Source of the DNA: Oscillospiraceae bacterium
GTDB lineage: Bacteria > Bacillota > Clostridia > Oscillospirales > Ruminococcaceae
Length of the DNA stretch: 36,850 bases
Assembly: GCA_030523195.1 (NCBI GenBank)
Contig: JAUNJC010000007.1
Coordinates: 1 to 36,850 of the forward strand
Direction: 5' to 3'
Numbering within the stretch: the first letter of the stretch is position 1; each line of letters starts with the position of its first letter. A program made the translations under genes and the position numbers. Positions 1 through 8,400 of the stretch are shown piece after piece. The notes under the pieces are model-generated. The model ran no database searches. It was not told where the DNA came from and saw only the letters and a program-made list of their open reading frames with translations.

Positions 1-17
1 AAAAAAGAAAAAAGTAG

Positions 18-46
18 TTGACAAATCTACTTGTTTATGCTATAAT
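18..46 (+). promoter_or_regulatory. Promoter of the tRNA-Ser pair
   Basis: A consensus housekeeping promoter is visible: TTGACA at 18-23, a 17-base spacer, and TATAAT at 41-46. It lies about 45 bases before the first tRNA and suits strong constitutive transcription. Confidence 0.9.
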
Positions 47-90
47 AATAAAGCTGATTCTGATGGAGAACAAGCGACTAATTCACATCA

Positions 91-179
<89 letters not shown>

Positions 180-211
180 TTCTGTTTTCATAACATGATG
201 CGTTCACACTT

Positions 212-301
212 GCAGAAATACCCAAGTGGTGAAGGGGCTCCCCTGCTAAGGGAGTAGGTCGGGAAACCGGCGCGAGGGTTCAAATCCCTCTTTCTGCGCC
301 A
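212..301 (+). tRNA. tRNA-Ser (anticodon GCU)
   Basis: The acceptor stem GCAGAAA (212-218) pairs with TTTCTGC (291-297), with discriminator G and CCA at 299-301. The anticodon stem CTCCC/GGGAG holds the loop CTGCTAA, giving GCT at 245-247 for AGC and AGU codons. The variable arm is long, as expected for tRNA-Ser. It is 32 bases after the first tRNA and probably shares its transcript. Confidence 0.97.
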
Positions 302-316
302 AGCAATTTTTTGATA

Positions 317-364
317 TGCAGCATAATTTTGGTGTTCTTCCAAATATTATGCTGCATTCTTTTT
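317..364 (+). terminator. Terminator after the tRNA pair
   Basis: The 11-bp perfect inverted repeat TGCAGCATAAT (317-327) / ATTATGCTGCA (346-356) is followed by a T-rich run (TTCTTTTT). It closes the tRNA-Ser transcript. The next 120 bases (365-484) are AT-rich and hold no gene that I can see. Confidence 0.85.
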
Positions 365-484
365 ACCTTCAATAAAAAGAACAAACTTTTTGTCTCCACT
401 TCTTTTAAAACACAATTCCAATACTGCAAAATACACAAGAGAAAATAGGAATGGTTATCAAATGAAATTTATTTTCGTTTTCTC

Positions 485-513
485 TTGCAGAAACTCCAAA
501 ATTGCGTTATAAT
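485..513 (+). promoter_or_regulatory. Promoter of the 91-residue NrdD-like gene
   Basis: TTGCAG (485-490), a 17-base spacer and a perfect TATAAT (508-513) stand about 47 bases before the start codon at 560. The -35 differs from TTGACA at two positions. This is a plausible sigma-A promoter. Confidence 0.75.
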
Positions 514-559
514 AATAGCAGCAGACACCATGCAACATTTAAAAAAGGAGGATTAAAAA

Positions 560-835
560 ATGATATACGAAAATATACAAGTTCAAGTGACAGGTGGCAC
601 CATTCCAGAAGAAGAAATCAAAGCCTATATCAAGCACAGCAAGAAAACTTATCCCAATCGGAAAATTGAGCAGCTTGACATCCATGTAGATGGCGACTTT
701 GTAGACTTACGCTGTCAATTTGCACCGGAAAACTTTGAACGCATTCGCCGCATTACAGGTTATCTGGTGGGCACATTAGATCGATTCAACGATGCAAAAC
801 GTGCTGAAGTCGCAGACCGTGTAAACCATATGTAA
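560..835 (+). CDS. Small stand-alone protein with an NrdD-like glycyl-radical C-terminus
   Basis: The protein is 91 residues long. The ATG follows AGGAGG (546-551) at good spacing. The last ~30 residues (RRITGYLVGTL, then RFNDAKRAEVADRV) resemble the extreme C-terminus of class III anaerobic ribonucleotide reductase (NrdD), where an R-x-x-GY motif carries the glycyl radical. The N-terminal ~55 residues do not resemble NrdD, and the NrdD catalytic barrel and zinc cysteines are absent. From family knowledge, small proteins of this kind are often labelled anaerobic ribonucleoside-triphosphate reductase. I infer an accessory or spare radical domain, analogous to GrcA/YfiD for pyruvate formate-lyase, but this is not proven. 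It appears monocistronic, between its own promoter and a strong terminator. The alternative is a family with no radical role that has kept only the fold. Confidence 0.6.
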   Translation: MIYENIQVQVTGGTIPEEEIKAYIKHSKKTYPNRKIEQLDIHVDGDFVDLRCQFAPENFERIRRITGYLVGTLDRFNDAKRAEVADRVNHM

Positions 836-863
836 CCCAAAAATATTTTTTCCAAAAACAGCA

Positions 864-898
864 CCCCGTTCGATCTTGTACCATCGAACGGGGTTTTT
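864..898 (+). terminator. Terminator after the NrdD-like gene
   Basis: An 11-bp perfect stem, CCCCGTTCGAT (864-874) / ATCGAACGGGG (883-893), has an 8-base loop and ends in TTTTT. It is a strong rho-independent terminator on the plus strand. Read on the minus strand it is followed by TGCTGTTTTT, so it may also stop the leftward SASP transcript. The region 899-1019 shows no gene. Confidence 0.92.
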
Positions 899-1019
899 CT
901 GCTGTTTTGCAATCTCTTCTTTTTTGCCGCTCTGTCAAAACTCAGCCTGTTCGCTGAACCTTGCTGCTATACAAAAAAGAAGATGGTTGCCGTACAAGAA
1001 AAAATCAGAATGGCTGCGG

Positions 1020-1199
1020 TTACTGCATCTTATAGGCATCGATCATCTTCTTGACCATCATACCGCCAATGGAACCAGCCTGTCTTGCAGTCAAGTCACC
1101 ATTGTAACCCTGCTTCAGGTTGACACCAACTTCGTTGGCAGATTCCATTTTAAACCGTTCCATGGCTTCTTTGCCCTTCTGCGTAAATTCGCCCTTCAT
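1020..1199 (-). CDS. Small acid-soluble spore protein, alpha/beta type
   Basis: This 59-residue protein carries the alpha/beta SASP signature. A central segment, SANEVGVNLKQGYNGDLTAR, contains the E-V/I-G site cut by germination protease, and it is followed by QAGSIGGMMVKKMI. Proteins of this family coat spore DNA, change its conformation and protect it from UV and chemical damage. The start at 1199 was chosen because AAAGGTG lies 8 bases upstream. A longer in-frame ATG at 1229 has no good ribosome-binding site. A TATACTA box at 1286-1292 on the minus strand is one base from the sigma-G -10 consensus CATACTA, but no convincing -35 was seen. The gene lies downstream of clpC on the same strand. 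Confidence 0.93.
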   Translation of the reverse strand: MKGEFTQKGKEAMERFKMESANEVGVNLKQGYNGDLTARQAGSIGGMMVKKMIDAYKMQ

Positions 1200-1374
1200 A
1201 TTAAAAACACCTTTCTTATTCAAATTCATCTACATTTCTCATCAAAGCAAGAATTGTTTTTCTGTCGGCGTTTCCGCCGCAATAGTAGTATAACGCAAAG
1301 TGCTGCATCTATCACAGGTAGTTTTTTCGCATTTTTTTGCAATCGAATGGAAAGAAAATAATATTTCTGACACC

Positions 1375-3630
1375 TTAACCGGAATGCACAGCAGTGTTTT
1401 CTTTTTTGAATAAAAAAACATTTTCTTTTACAGATAGCAAAACTTGATCCCCAGCTGTAATGGTCTGCTGCAACAATCGCTGTGCTAATGGCGTTTCTAC
1501 CTGCTCTGTCAAATACCGCCGCATAGGACGTGCCCCATAGCGTCCTGTGTCTGGGGCAGAGGCAAGCTGTTTCACAGCTGCATCCGTAAAATGTAGCTGG
1601 ATGTGCAGCTGTTCCATCCGTTTCTGCAAATTTTGCAATTGTTTTTCTGCAATCTGACAGAGTTGTTCTTGTGTCAATCTCTGAAATGGAATAATCGCAT
1701 CCAGCCGACCCAAAAACTCCGGTGAAAAATATCGCTGCAACGCCGTTTCACTGATGGCACGTTCTGCCTGCAAAAAGCCTGCTGGCGGTTTACATTCTCC
1801 TCCACCAAGATTGGAGGTTAAAATTAACAATGCATTGGTGAAATCCGTCTTTCTGCCATTTGCATCCGTCAATACACCATCCTCCATAATTTGCAGCAAA
1901 ATATTGCAGATGTCTGGATGTGCTTTTTCGATTTCATCAAAGAGAATCACACAATACGGACGCTTTCGCACTCGTTCACAAAGTGTACCGCCCTCATCAT
2001 ATCCCACATATCCGGGAGGTGCTCCAATTAACTTGGAAACCGTATGCTTTTCCATATACTCTGACATATCAAAACGAATTAAGCTATTTTTGTCATCAAA
2101 AAGATGCAATGCCGCAGCTTTTGCCAATGCCGTCTTTCCGACACCTGTCGGACCCGTAAATAAAAAACAGCCAATTGGACGATTTTCCTCTCGTAAACCA
2201 GTTCTAGCACGTATCAATGCCGCAGAAAGCTGCTGAATTGCTGCGGTATGTCCAATAATCTGCTGACTGAGTTCCTGCTCCAAAGTCATTAACCGCTGCT
2301 GCTGTGCTGTAGTAATTCTTTTCACAGGAATGCCAATCCGCATGGAAACCACTTCTGCCAAATCTGTTTCCTCTACCACAGGTGTCTGCACATGATTATG
2401 CTCACAGCGAATCCGAGCACGGGAACATGCTTCATCCAGCAGGTCAATGGCTTTATCAGGCAAATAACGATCATGTAAATAGCGAACAGAACAGGCAATT
2501 GCTTGTTTCAGAATCGCATCTGGAATCTCCACATGATGAAAGCTAGAATAGGTTTCCCGCAACCCACAGAGAATAGAAAAGCAGGCATCTGTATCCGGCT
2601 CTAATACTTGGATGGGCTGAAACCGGCGTTCCAATGCACTGTCTTTTTCAATGTATTTCCGAAATTCTTCCGTTGTTGTGGCTCCAATCAACTTAATTTC
2701 TCCACGTGCCAGCTGTGGTTTCAGCATATTGGCAGCATCAATTGCCCCCTCTGCTGCACCTGCCCCCACAATGGTATGCAACTCATCAATGAACAAAATA
2801 ACATTGCCATTTTGCATTGCCTCTTGCAGACAATTCCGAAAACGCTCCTCAAAATCCCCACGATACTTTGCACCTGAAAGCAAAGCCGGCAAATCCAACG
2901 AAAAAATATGCTGTTGAAACAGAGCTTCTGGCACTTCTCCCCTTAAAATTTTTTGTGCAACTCCCTCGACAATCGCAGTTTTCCCAACGCCGGCATCTCC
3001 TACCAGACAAGGATTATTCTTTGTCCGGCGAGCAAGAATCTGAATCATTTGCTGTAATTCTCGTTCTCGTCCAATAACAGGATCATAACGGTGCAGCAAA
3101 GCCGGATCGGTCATCCATTTTCCATACTGAAACAAATTCGGAAGTGCTTTTTTTGAAATACGTTCTGTCCGCTGGTAATCCATGCGAATATGGCAATTGG
3201 TTTCCTCTTGACAGGCATTCCCCAATTGATTGAGACTGATGCCCAACTTTTTCAAGATTGCAACTGCCGTACAGCAAGGGGTATGAAGAATGGCTCGCAA
3301 TAGATGCTCCGTTCCAGCAAGACTGCGGTTTTCTTCCCTTGCAAATGTTTTCGCCTGCTGCATAATTTCACAAAGTGCCGGCGTGAGACAATCCTCCTGC
3401 ACTTGTGCGGGAATACCTCTTCCCACCAGTTCTACCAACGCATTCCGTACCCGCTGTGTAGTAATTCGCTGTGCAGACAACATGGCTGCCGCTGCATTGC
3501 TCCCTTCTTCCAGCAAACCAAGCAGCAAATGTTCGCTGCCGATGTAGGTATGTCCCAATTCCTCTGCTGCACAGATTGCTTCTTTCAAAGCAAGAATGGC
3601 TTTTCCTGTAAACCCGTCTGTATATCGCAT
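1375..3630 (-). CDS. clpC: ClpC-family AAA+ unfoldase without a middle domain
   Basis: The 751-residue protein is a double AAA+ Clp ATPase. Domains in order are: a double Clp-N repeat (residues ~1-140); AAA-1 with Walker A GDAGVGKT (211-218) and Walker B FIDELHT; then AAA-2 with Walker A GPTGVGKT (493-500), Walker [12 protein letters not shown] and sensor-2 YGARPMRR. It should unfold substrates for ClpP. Unlike typical ClpC (~810 residues), it goes almost straight from the end of AAA-1 ([10 protein letters not shown], ~400) to AAA-2. The coiled-coil/UVR middle domain, which binds adaptors such as MecA and McsB, is missing. In length it resembles ClpA. The segment PPAGF after the AAA-2 sensor could be the ClpP-docking loop, with Ala replacing the usual aliphatic residue. 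The start is ATG 3630 with AAAGGA 9 bases upstream; a TTG at 3636 sits too close to that site. Confidence 0.9.
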   Translation of the reverse strand: MRYTDGFTGKAILALKEAICAAEELGHTYIGSEHLLLGLLEEGSNAAAAMLSAQRITTQRVRNALVELVGRGIPAQVQEDCLTPALCEIMQQAKTFAREENRSLAGTEHLLRAILHTPCCTAVAILKKLGISLNQLGNACQEETNCHIRMDYQRTERISKKALPNLFQYGKWMTDPALLHRYDPVIGRERELQQMIQILARRTKNNPCLVGDAGVGKTAIVEGVAQKILRGEVPEALFQQHIFSLDLPALLSGAKYRGDFEERFRNCLQEAMQNGNVILFIDELHTIVGAGAAEGAIDAANMLKPQLARGEIKLIGATTTEEFRKYIEKDSALERRFQPIQVLEPDTDACFSILCGLRETYSSFHHVEIPDAILKQAIACSVRYLHDRYLPDKAIDLLDEACSRARIRCEHNHVQTPVVEETDLAEVVSMRIGIPVKRITTAQQQRLMTLEQELSQQIIGHTAAIQQLSAALIRARTGLREENRPIGCFLFTGPTGVGKTALAKAAALHLFDDKNSLIRFDMSEYMEKHTVSKLIGAPPGYVGYDEGGTLCERVRKRPYCVILFDEIEKAHPDICNILLQIMEDGVLTDANGRKTDFTNALLILTSNLGGGECKPPAGFLQAERAISETALQRYFSPEFLGRLDAIIPFQRLTQEQLCQIAEKQLQNLQKRMEQLHIQLHFTDAAVKQLASAPDTGRYGARPMRRYLTEQVETPLAQRLLQQTITAGDQVLLSVKENVFLFKKENTAVHSG

Positions 3631-3792
3631 ACACAAAATTCCTTTCTTGTCTCATATAATTTTAGTATGCCATAAAACGTTTGCATTATCTGTCGAAGCA
3701 GGAACCCTTTTTTGACTTTTGCATATGATGTACTATGAAACAGACAAAAAACCGCCTGTTTCAAATTAAATCTACAAAAGGAGTTATGAGTT

Positions 3793-3930
3793 ATGTGTGG
3801 ATGCGAAGGAAATAACAGCTGCTGGTGGATCATTCTGATTGTATTGTTCTTTGTTTGCTGCTGCGGTGGCTGCGGCGGTAATTGTGGCTGCAACAACAAC
3901 ATGAACTCTGGTTGCGGCTGTGGCTGCTAA
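3793..3930 (+). CDS. 45-residue Cys/Gly/Asn-rich single-pass membrane peptide
   Basis: ATG 3793 follows AAAAGGAG (3776-3783) with 9 bases between. An earlier ATG at 3786 is too close to that site and soon stops. The peptide starts MCGCEGNNSC, has a hydrophobic stretch WWIILIVLFFV (residues 11-21), then a tail rich in Cys, Gly and Asn ending GCGCGC. Twelve of the 45 residues are cysteine. I do not recognise a family. The layout (short N-terminus, one membrane segment, Cys-rich tail) suggests an exported or membrane-anchored peptide that could bind metal, form disulfides or join a spore coat layer. It is divergent from clpC. The strong ribosome-binding site and the terminators nearby support a real gene. 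Confidence 0.7.
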   Translation: MCGCEGNNSCWWIILIVLFFVCCCGGCGGNCGCNNNMNSGCGCGC

Positions 3931-3950
3931 GTTTTCCTAACCGAAACGCC

Positions 3951-3982
3951 AAACAAAAAGCTCCCTGTCAACTGACAGGGGG
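3951..3982 (-). terminator. Leftward terminator with no protein gene upstream
   Basis: The stem CCCTGTC/GACAGGG (within 3961-3982, 4-base loop AACT) is followed on the minus strand by GAGCTTTTTGTTT. On the plus strand no T run follows. No leftward protein gene feeds it, but the minus-strand RNA proposed for repeat R1 (4055-4345) would. It may instead be part of a bidirectional end for the 3793-3930 gene. Confidence 0.55.
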
Positions 3983-4000
3983 TCTACATACCTATATCGC

Positions 4001-4038
4001 AAAGCAGCTTTTGACAATTGGTGCAAAAGCTGCTTTTT
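4001..4038 (+). terminator. Terminator after the Cys-rich peptide gene
   Basis: The 13-bp perfect stem AAAGCAGCTTTTG (4001-4013) / CAAAAGCTGCTTT (4024-4036) ends in a five-T run (4034-4038). It is a rho-independent terminator on the plus strand, 70 bases after the peptide gene. Confidence 0.85.
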
Positions 4039-4054
4039 ATCATGGAAATCAATT

Positions 4055-4345
4055 TTCGGATTTTTTTGGAAAACTTGTCCAAATCGTCCGGCAGATTCGC
4101 CTTGCTCTCTGCCTGTGATCGCTGTCCGCCCTTCTGTACGTGATACCAATTTACAATCTCTTTCTCCTAAATTTCACATTGTCTATCACGTTTTGTTTTT
4201 ATATGGCGAACAGCGAATGTTTTCTCTCCTATATCGCAATTTTCTCTGATTGCAATGTTCGTTAAGAGGAACAGCTTGTTCCCCTTAACAATCTCTTTCC
4301 GCCAAGCTGAGCCAGCTTGACCGCAGTCGCCTGTGGCGTTAGAAT
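4055..4345 (-). repeat. Repeat element R1 (~291 bp), candidate structured RNA
   Basis: This stretch aligns along its whole length with 13830-14118 in the same orientation, with many substitutions and few gaps. Shared blocks include GTCCGGCAGATTCGC, CTCCTAAATTTCACAT, ATGGCGAACAGCGAAT and CCAGCTTGACCGCAGTCGCC. It contains inverted repeats GTTAAG..CTTAAC (4261-4289), TCGCAAT..ATTGCAA (4234-4255), CAAGCT..AGCTTG, and on the minus strand GGCAGA..TCTGCC. Positions that differ between the copies keep pairing as G-U only in a minus-strand RNA, so I give the strand as minus. No conserved reading frame is present. It fills the gap between the 45-residue peptide gene and the DUF4177 gene. I do not recognise the family; a regulatory RNA or a mobile-element remnant are both possible. 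Confidence 0.75.
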
Positions 4346-4390
4346 TGAAACCATCAAAAAATTGATTTCCGTGGCTTTTATAATTGAAGA

Positions 4391-4419
4391 TTGACTTTTT
4401 TAAGCGAATATGCTATCAT
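4391..4419 (+). promoter_or_regulatory. Promoter of the DUF4177 gene
   Basis: TTGACT (4391-4396), a 17-base spacer ending in the extended -10 element TGC, and TATCAT (4414-4419) form a good sigma-A promoter about 45 bases before the start at 4465. Confidence 0.8.
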
Positions 4420-4464
4420 AACATTACCGAATCATCGGAATGGATACAGAAAGGAGTTCCTACA

Positions 4465-4653
4465 TTGAACGTGAAATTTGAACATCTTGTTCTGGAAAAC
4501 AAGAAGGCAACTACAGCAGAACTGTCCGGTCATCAGACTATCATCCAAAAATATGCGGAGGACGGCTATCACTATGCCGGTTTTGTACCAACCTTGTTTG
4601 GACCAAGCGGCAAAATGATTGAATTGGATTTGGTGTTTGAAAAGGAAGCATAA
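4465..4653 (+). CDS. DUF4177-family small protein
   Basis: The 62-residue product begins at TTG 4465, 8 bases after AAGGAG (4451-4456). No ATG is positioned as well, and a GTG at 4471 is farther from the site. The pattern FEHLVLE, then HQTIIQKYAEDGYHYAGFVP, then IELDLVFEKE fits DUF4177, a short alpha/beta domain of unknown role found across Firmicutes. It has its own promoter and is followed by two hairpins. No signal peptide or membrane segment is present, so it is probably cytoplasmic. Confidence 0.75.
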   Translation: MNVKFEHLVLENKKATTAELSGHQTIIQKYAEDGYHYAGFVPTLFGPSGKMIELDLVFEKEA

Positions 4654-4687
4654 TCATCCAACATTCATTTATGTGTGAACATCTAAC

Positions 4688-4730
4688 AATAAGACGGCTG
4701 CACAGAACAATCATGCAGCCGTCTTATTAT
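4688..4730 (+). terminator. Hairpin after the DUF4177 gene
   Basis: A 15-bp perfect inverted repeat, AATAAGACGGCTGCA (4688-4702) / TGCAGCCGTCTTATT (4714-4728), continues into ATTATTAT. The T tract is interrupted, but the stem is very stable. Confidence 0.75.
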
Positions 4731-4802
4731 TATAGTGAACGTCGAAAAATTTTCCTTTATGAAAATTCTCATTCCATTTTTTCATCGTATCCCTTTTATT
4801 AA

Positions 4803-4845
4803 AAAACACATGCTCCCTGTCAGAGAATGGACAAGGAGCATTTTT
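4803..4845. terminator. Bidirectional terminator between convergent genes
   Basis: The stem ATGCTCCCTGTC (4810-4821) / GACAAGGAGCAT (4830-4841) has one mismatch and is flanked by TTTTT on the plus side and a six-base A run (TTTTTT on minus) on the other. It separates the DUF4177 gene (plus) from the gene ending at 4861 (minus). Confidence 0.8.
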
Positions 4846-4860
4846 ATCATTCGATCCTTT

Positions 4861-5364
4861 TCACTCTGAAAAATGCACCTGTTCCAAAAAGGCAACGCCA
4901 TACGGAAACAAATCTGTTTCCGTTTGAGCAGAAAAACTGATACAGTAAATACGGTGCTCCACCATAAACAACACGGTGCAGCTTGACATTTCTGTTTCAT
5001 TTACTGTAATCGTATACCGAAATCCATACGAATCTGTTTTCTCTCCGAGTGTACCAGTATATTCTGCCTGCTCTGTTAATCCATAGGCATGCAGTTCCTG
5101 CTTCATGCCATCTGCAAAGGCATACAGAACATCTATTGTATTCATATCCGTATAATCGGTTGATTCCGGTATGACACACTGCACACTAACAGAACTGGTT
5201 CCGTCCGGCAACAGACAATACAACAAACTGTCCGACTGTGGCTGTTGTTCCCATTCCATCGGAATAGCAAACCGAATAGCTCCAAGTGTCTGCTGCTGCG
5301 ATGCCGGCAAACACTTTTGTGTCGTATGAAACAACGTTTCCCAATGTTCTTTTTCCAGCTTCAT
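4861..5364 (-). CDS. Conserved-type hypothetical protein, possibly PsbP/DcrB-like
   Basis: This 167-residue protein has no signal peptide or membrane segment. AAAGGA precedes the ATG by about 6 bases. I cannot assign a family with certainty. An early IRFAIPMEWE and a late YCISFSAQTETD..FLEQVHFSE resemble the start and end of small PsbP/MOG1-fold proteins (a short beta strand, then a hydrophobic strand and closing helix), but that is a weak pattern match. It lies 38 bases after the GH59-like gene on the same strand and is the last gene of the trmB operon, before a bidirectional terminator. Confidence 0.65.
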   Translation of the reverse strand: MKLEKEHWETLFHTTQKCLPASQQQTLGAIRFAIPMEWEQQPQSDSLLYCLLPDGTSSVSVQCVIPESTDYTDMNTIDVLYAFADGMKQELHAYGLTEQAEYTGTLGEKTDSYGFRYTITVNETEMSSCTVLFMVEHRIYCISFSAQTETDLFPYGVAFLEQVHFSE

Positions 5365-5402
5365 AATATTCCTTTCTCATCCTTTGTACAAATTCAAAAC
5401 GA

Positions 5403-8400
5403 TCAGATATCAATATCAATATTAAAATTCTGACGATATGGTTTTGACTGTGTTACATCATTTAAAACTGGCGGATGCAGCGGTTCTGCCTTTGGTGCTG
5501 GAGACGGCGTTGGTGTAATCGCTTTCTTCTGCGGTGCAGATGTTTTCTCCTCAGACTTTGGCATTTGCGGTGGCTGTGGCGGCATGGAGAAATTCTCCCA
5601 TTCCTCTTCGATATATGTCATGGTTGCCGGATCCGATGTTTCTTTTGTTGTTTCCGGCTGCATATTGATTACTGGTTCTGTTTCTTCTGGGGCAGCCGAT
5701 TCGTTCGCTCCTGCGGATTGCGTCTGCGATTCTACTGTCTCATTAGAAAATGGAAATGCAACAGCCGGCATTTCTGTCACATTTGACAAATGCTGTTTCT
5801 CCAGCGGATTGGGAAGCGGAAAGTCCATCACCGTTACGCCCTGCGGCTCCGACTGTTCTGCCTTTTCAGCAGCTGCTTTTGCTGCTTTTGATGGAATCAT
5901 TCCTGCTGCTTCCAGCATCTCTTTAAATGTCTGAGACTTTTTGGGTTCTTCCTTTTCTTTTGATTTTTGTGGTTCTGGATCAGGTTGTAATGCCTGTACA
6001 GCCTGACGCAATGTTTTTTCTGCCTCTACAGCAGCTTTTTTCTTTGCAAGTTCCTTTTGTTTCACTGCAAATGCATGTTCTTCCGCAGCTGCCTGTGCAG
6101 CGGTTGTAACAGTTAAAATATCTGGCATCAGGGTATAGTTTTCCGGCACTTCCAATATATCCAGTTTAAATTCCCCGCTTTTCAAAGTCACTTGCAGCGT
6201 ATGGGTGCCAACTTTCAACTGATCCATTGTCAGACACGCCTGCCGTGGAGCACAGTATGGTACAAATAATGTTTCATACAATACTTCTCCGTCCAGTATT
6301 ACCTGAAACTCTGCATTTTTGGCTGTCCCGATTACGGCAATTCCAGAACCGGTAAACTGGCACGAAAAGGCTGCCTGCGGTTGAGCTTTCATCGAAGTCC
6401 GATGATAGAAACGGCAAGATTCTGTTGTACAAATATCCCAGTAATCGTTATAAAAAATTTCCTCTGAAAAACAGTCTACTCTTCTGACATACAGCGGCAA
6501 AATCGGCATTGGCATAACTTTCAAATTTCGGAAGGTATTCATTTCATAATCACTGCAAAGAGAAATTCGTCCAGAGTTAATGGGACACTGTGGCCGATAA
6601 GTCGTTAACAAATCCCCGTTGAGGAAGAAGAAAATAGAATCCCCCAAAATCAGCAGCTTCAGTTTATTCCAATCGGTAGCTCGAACCATATAGGAAGTAC
6701 CTTCTGCTGCAACATTGTCCATATCCAATAGCTGCCAACGTCCATCTCCATAAAGAATTCCTGTATAACCGCAGCGAGATGTCGTTTCACATGTGACAGC
6801 AGAATTATACCGCACCCCCAGACCTGCATAATTTTCTGCCTCTCGATTGTCTAACCGTACATCAATTTCTGCACTGTAACTTCTCCATCGGTCATCACCT
6901 AGACAGGTAATCGGTTCCGGTGTTCCACGAAACCGCCAGTTCGCCGGAATATTTCCTTTTTTAATTCGCTGACACAAAATATCCCCATCCTGATCCGAGT
7001 GAATCAACTCAAATGCTCCCCCCTGATCCGTGGTATATCTTGGTGCACAGCCACGCACCATGATTTCATCCTCCCGATAGCGGAACGTGTCCTGATACGG
7101 CAGCGGCAATCGCTCTGGACTAGGAACGGTATGAGAAAACGTTTCCACACCGTTGACCCAGCTGGTATCCAATGTAGTGATGGTCATAATACTCTGTGGT
7201 GGTACCTTGATAAAATAAGTCTCCCCATTCTTGTGACTTGGCTTCACTGGTTTTCCACGACGAAACCAATTTGCATGATATGCTTCCCCGACATTCGGTC
7301 CGGTGGTAAGAATGGTGGAAAGTGTGCGGTTGGTAAATCCCATATCTTTGAGCTGTACAGAATACGTACGTGGAAAAAGATCCTCATTGGTAAAATGCAT
7401 TGTCATTTCCGACCGATCTGGAGAAACCAGCGTCATAAAATTATTGCTGGTATTTTCGATCGCATGATTCTCTTCCCCATCTCCATAGCAGGCACCATTA
7501 ACAAACAGCCAACCCTTTGGAGAAAAGCGGTTAAACTGCAATGCCATCCAAAAACCGCTGTCCATCCGATAATGTCCTGACCACGGCTCCTGTGCAGAAA
7601 TCAAATGCTTTGGTGCATCATAGGCACCATCATAATTGGCGGCAATCGCCGGGCGGAACTCATACATACACATTTTTCCATTATAATAGCTATTGATAAT
7701 CCGATTGGCAATATCAATGGCTCCATTTTTTCCGGCAATTCCAGATTGGTCTGCCTGTACGGTCAATTCTGATAAATTACAAGGGGCACTGCCTTCGCTG
7801 TACCAGATTTCCTTTCCATACGCCTCATTTAACAAATTGGTGTAAGAATCCCCAAACGTAGTATAGTGCAGTCCAATGACATCAATCGCATTTCGCAGCG
7901 ATGCATTTTCCACCATCTGTGCTGCTACATTTCGTGTACCGACCTCATCGGATGCAACAATCTTAATTTTCCGGTAATCATAAGGAGCTTTTGGCTCATG
8001 ATCCAATCGATACCGCAGGAAAAGAATCCATGCTTCATCTGTCGTATCGGTTTCATTTTGATCCGCACTGATAAAGTTAAATTTCAAACCGTAAATTTGA
8101 TAAGCAGCTTCTAGTGTTTCTTTATACCAAGTATAACGGGCATTCAAACCATGCTCCTGACTGACGGTAAAAGCACGTGCAACCCAAGCCGGTTCTCCCC
8201 AGCGGAGCAAATCCAGTGTAATATCCGGATTGATGGCTTTGGCATCGGCTGCAAACTGAAACCCTGCACCTCTTGTTACATCCGCATGTTCTTCTGCTGT
8301 CCGTTTGGTTGCTGGCTCTGCTCCAGCAAAGGAATTGACATCCGCACCCAACTCTAACTTAATGTGAGACAAGCCAATTCCATAATCCTTCTGAAACAAC

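Noticed and set aside
876..1361. 161-codon plus-strand frame
   Set aside because: It overlaps the SASP on the opposite strand and begins inside the terminator at 864-898.
3700..3760. CtsR operator upstream of clpC
   Set aside because: Only one weak half-site (AGTCAAA) is present; the tandem heptad of CtsR is missing.
3937..4149. Minus-strand peptide in R1 with a matching frame in R2 (containing SESAG / GESAG)
   Set aside because: Both copies have a TTG after AGAAAGAG, but most differences between them fall at codon positions 1 or 2, and the tails diverge, so there is no sign of selection on protein.
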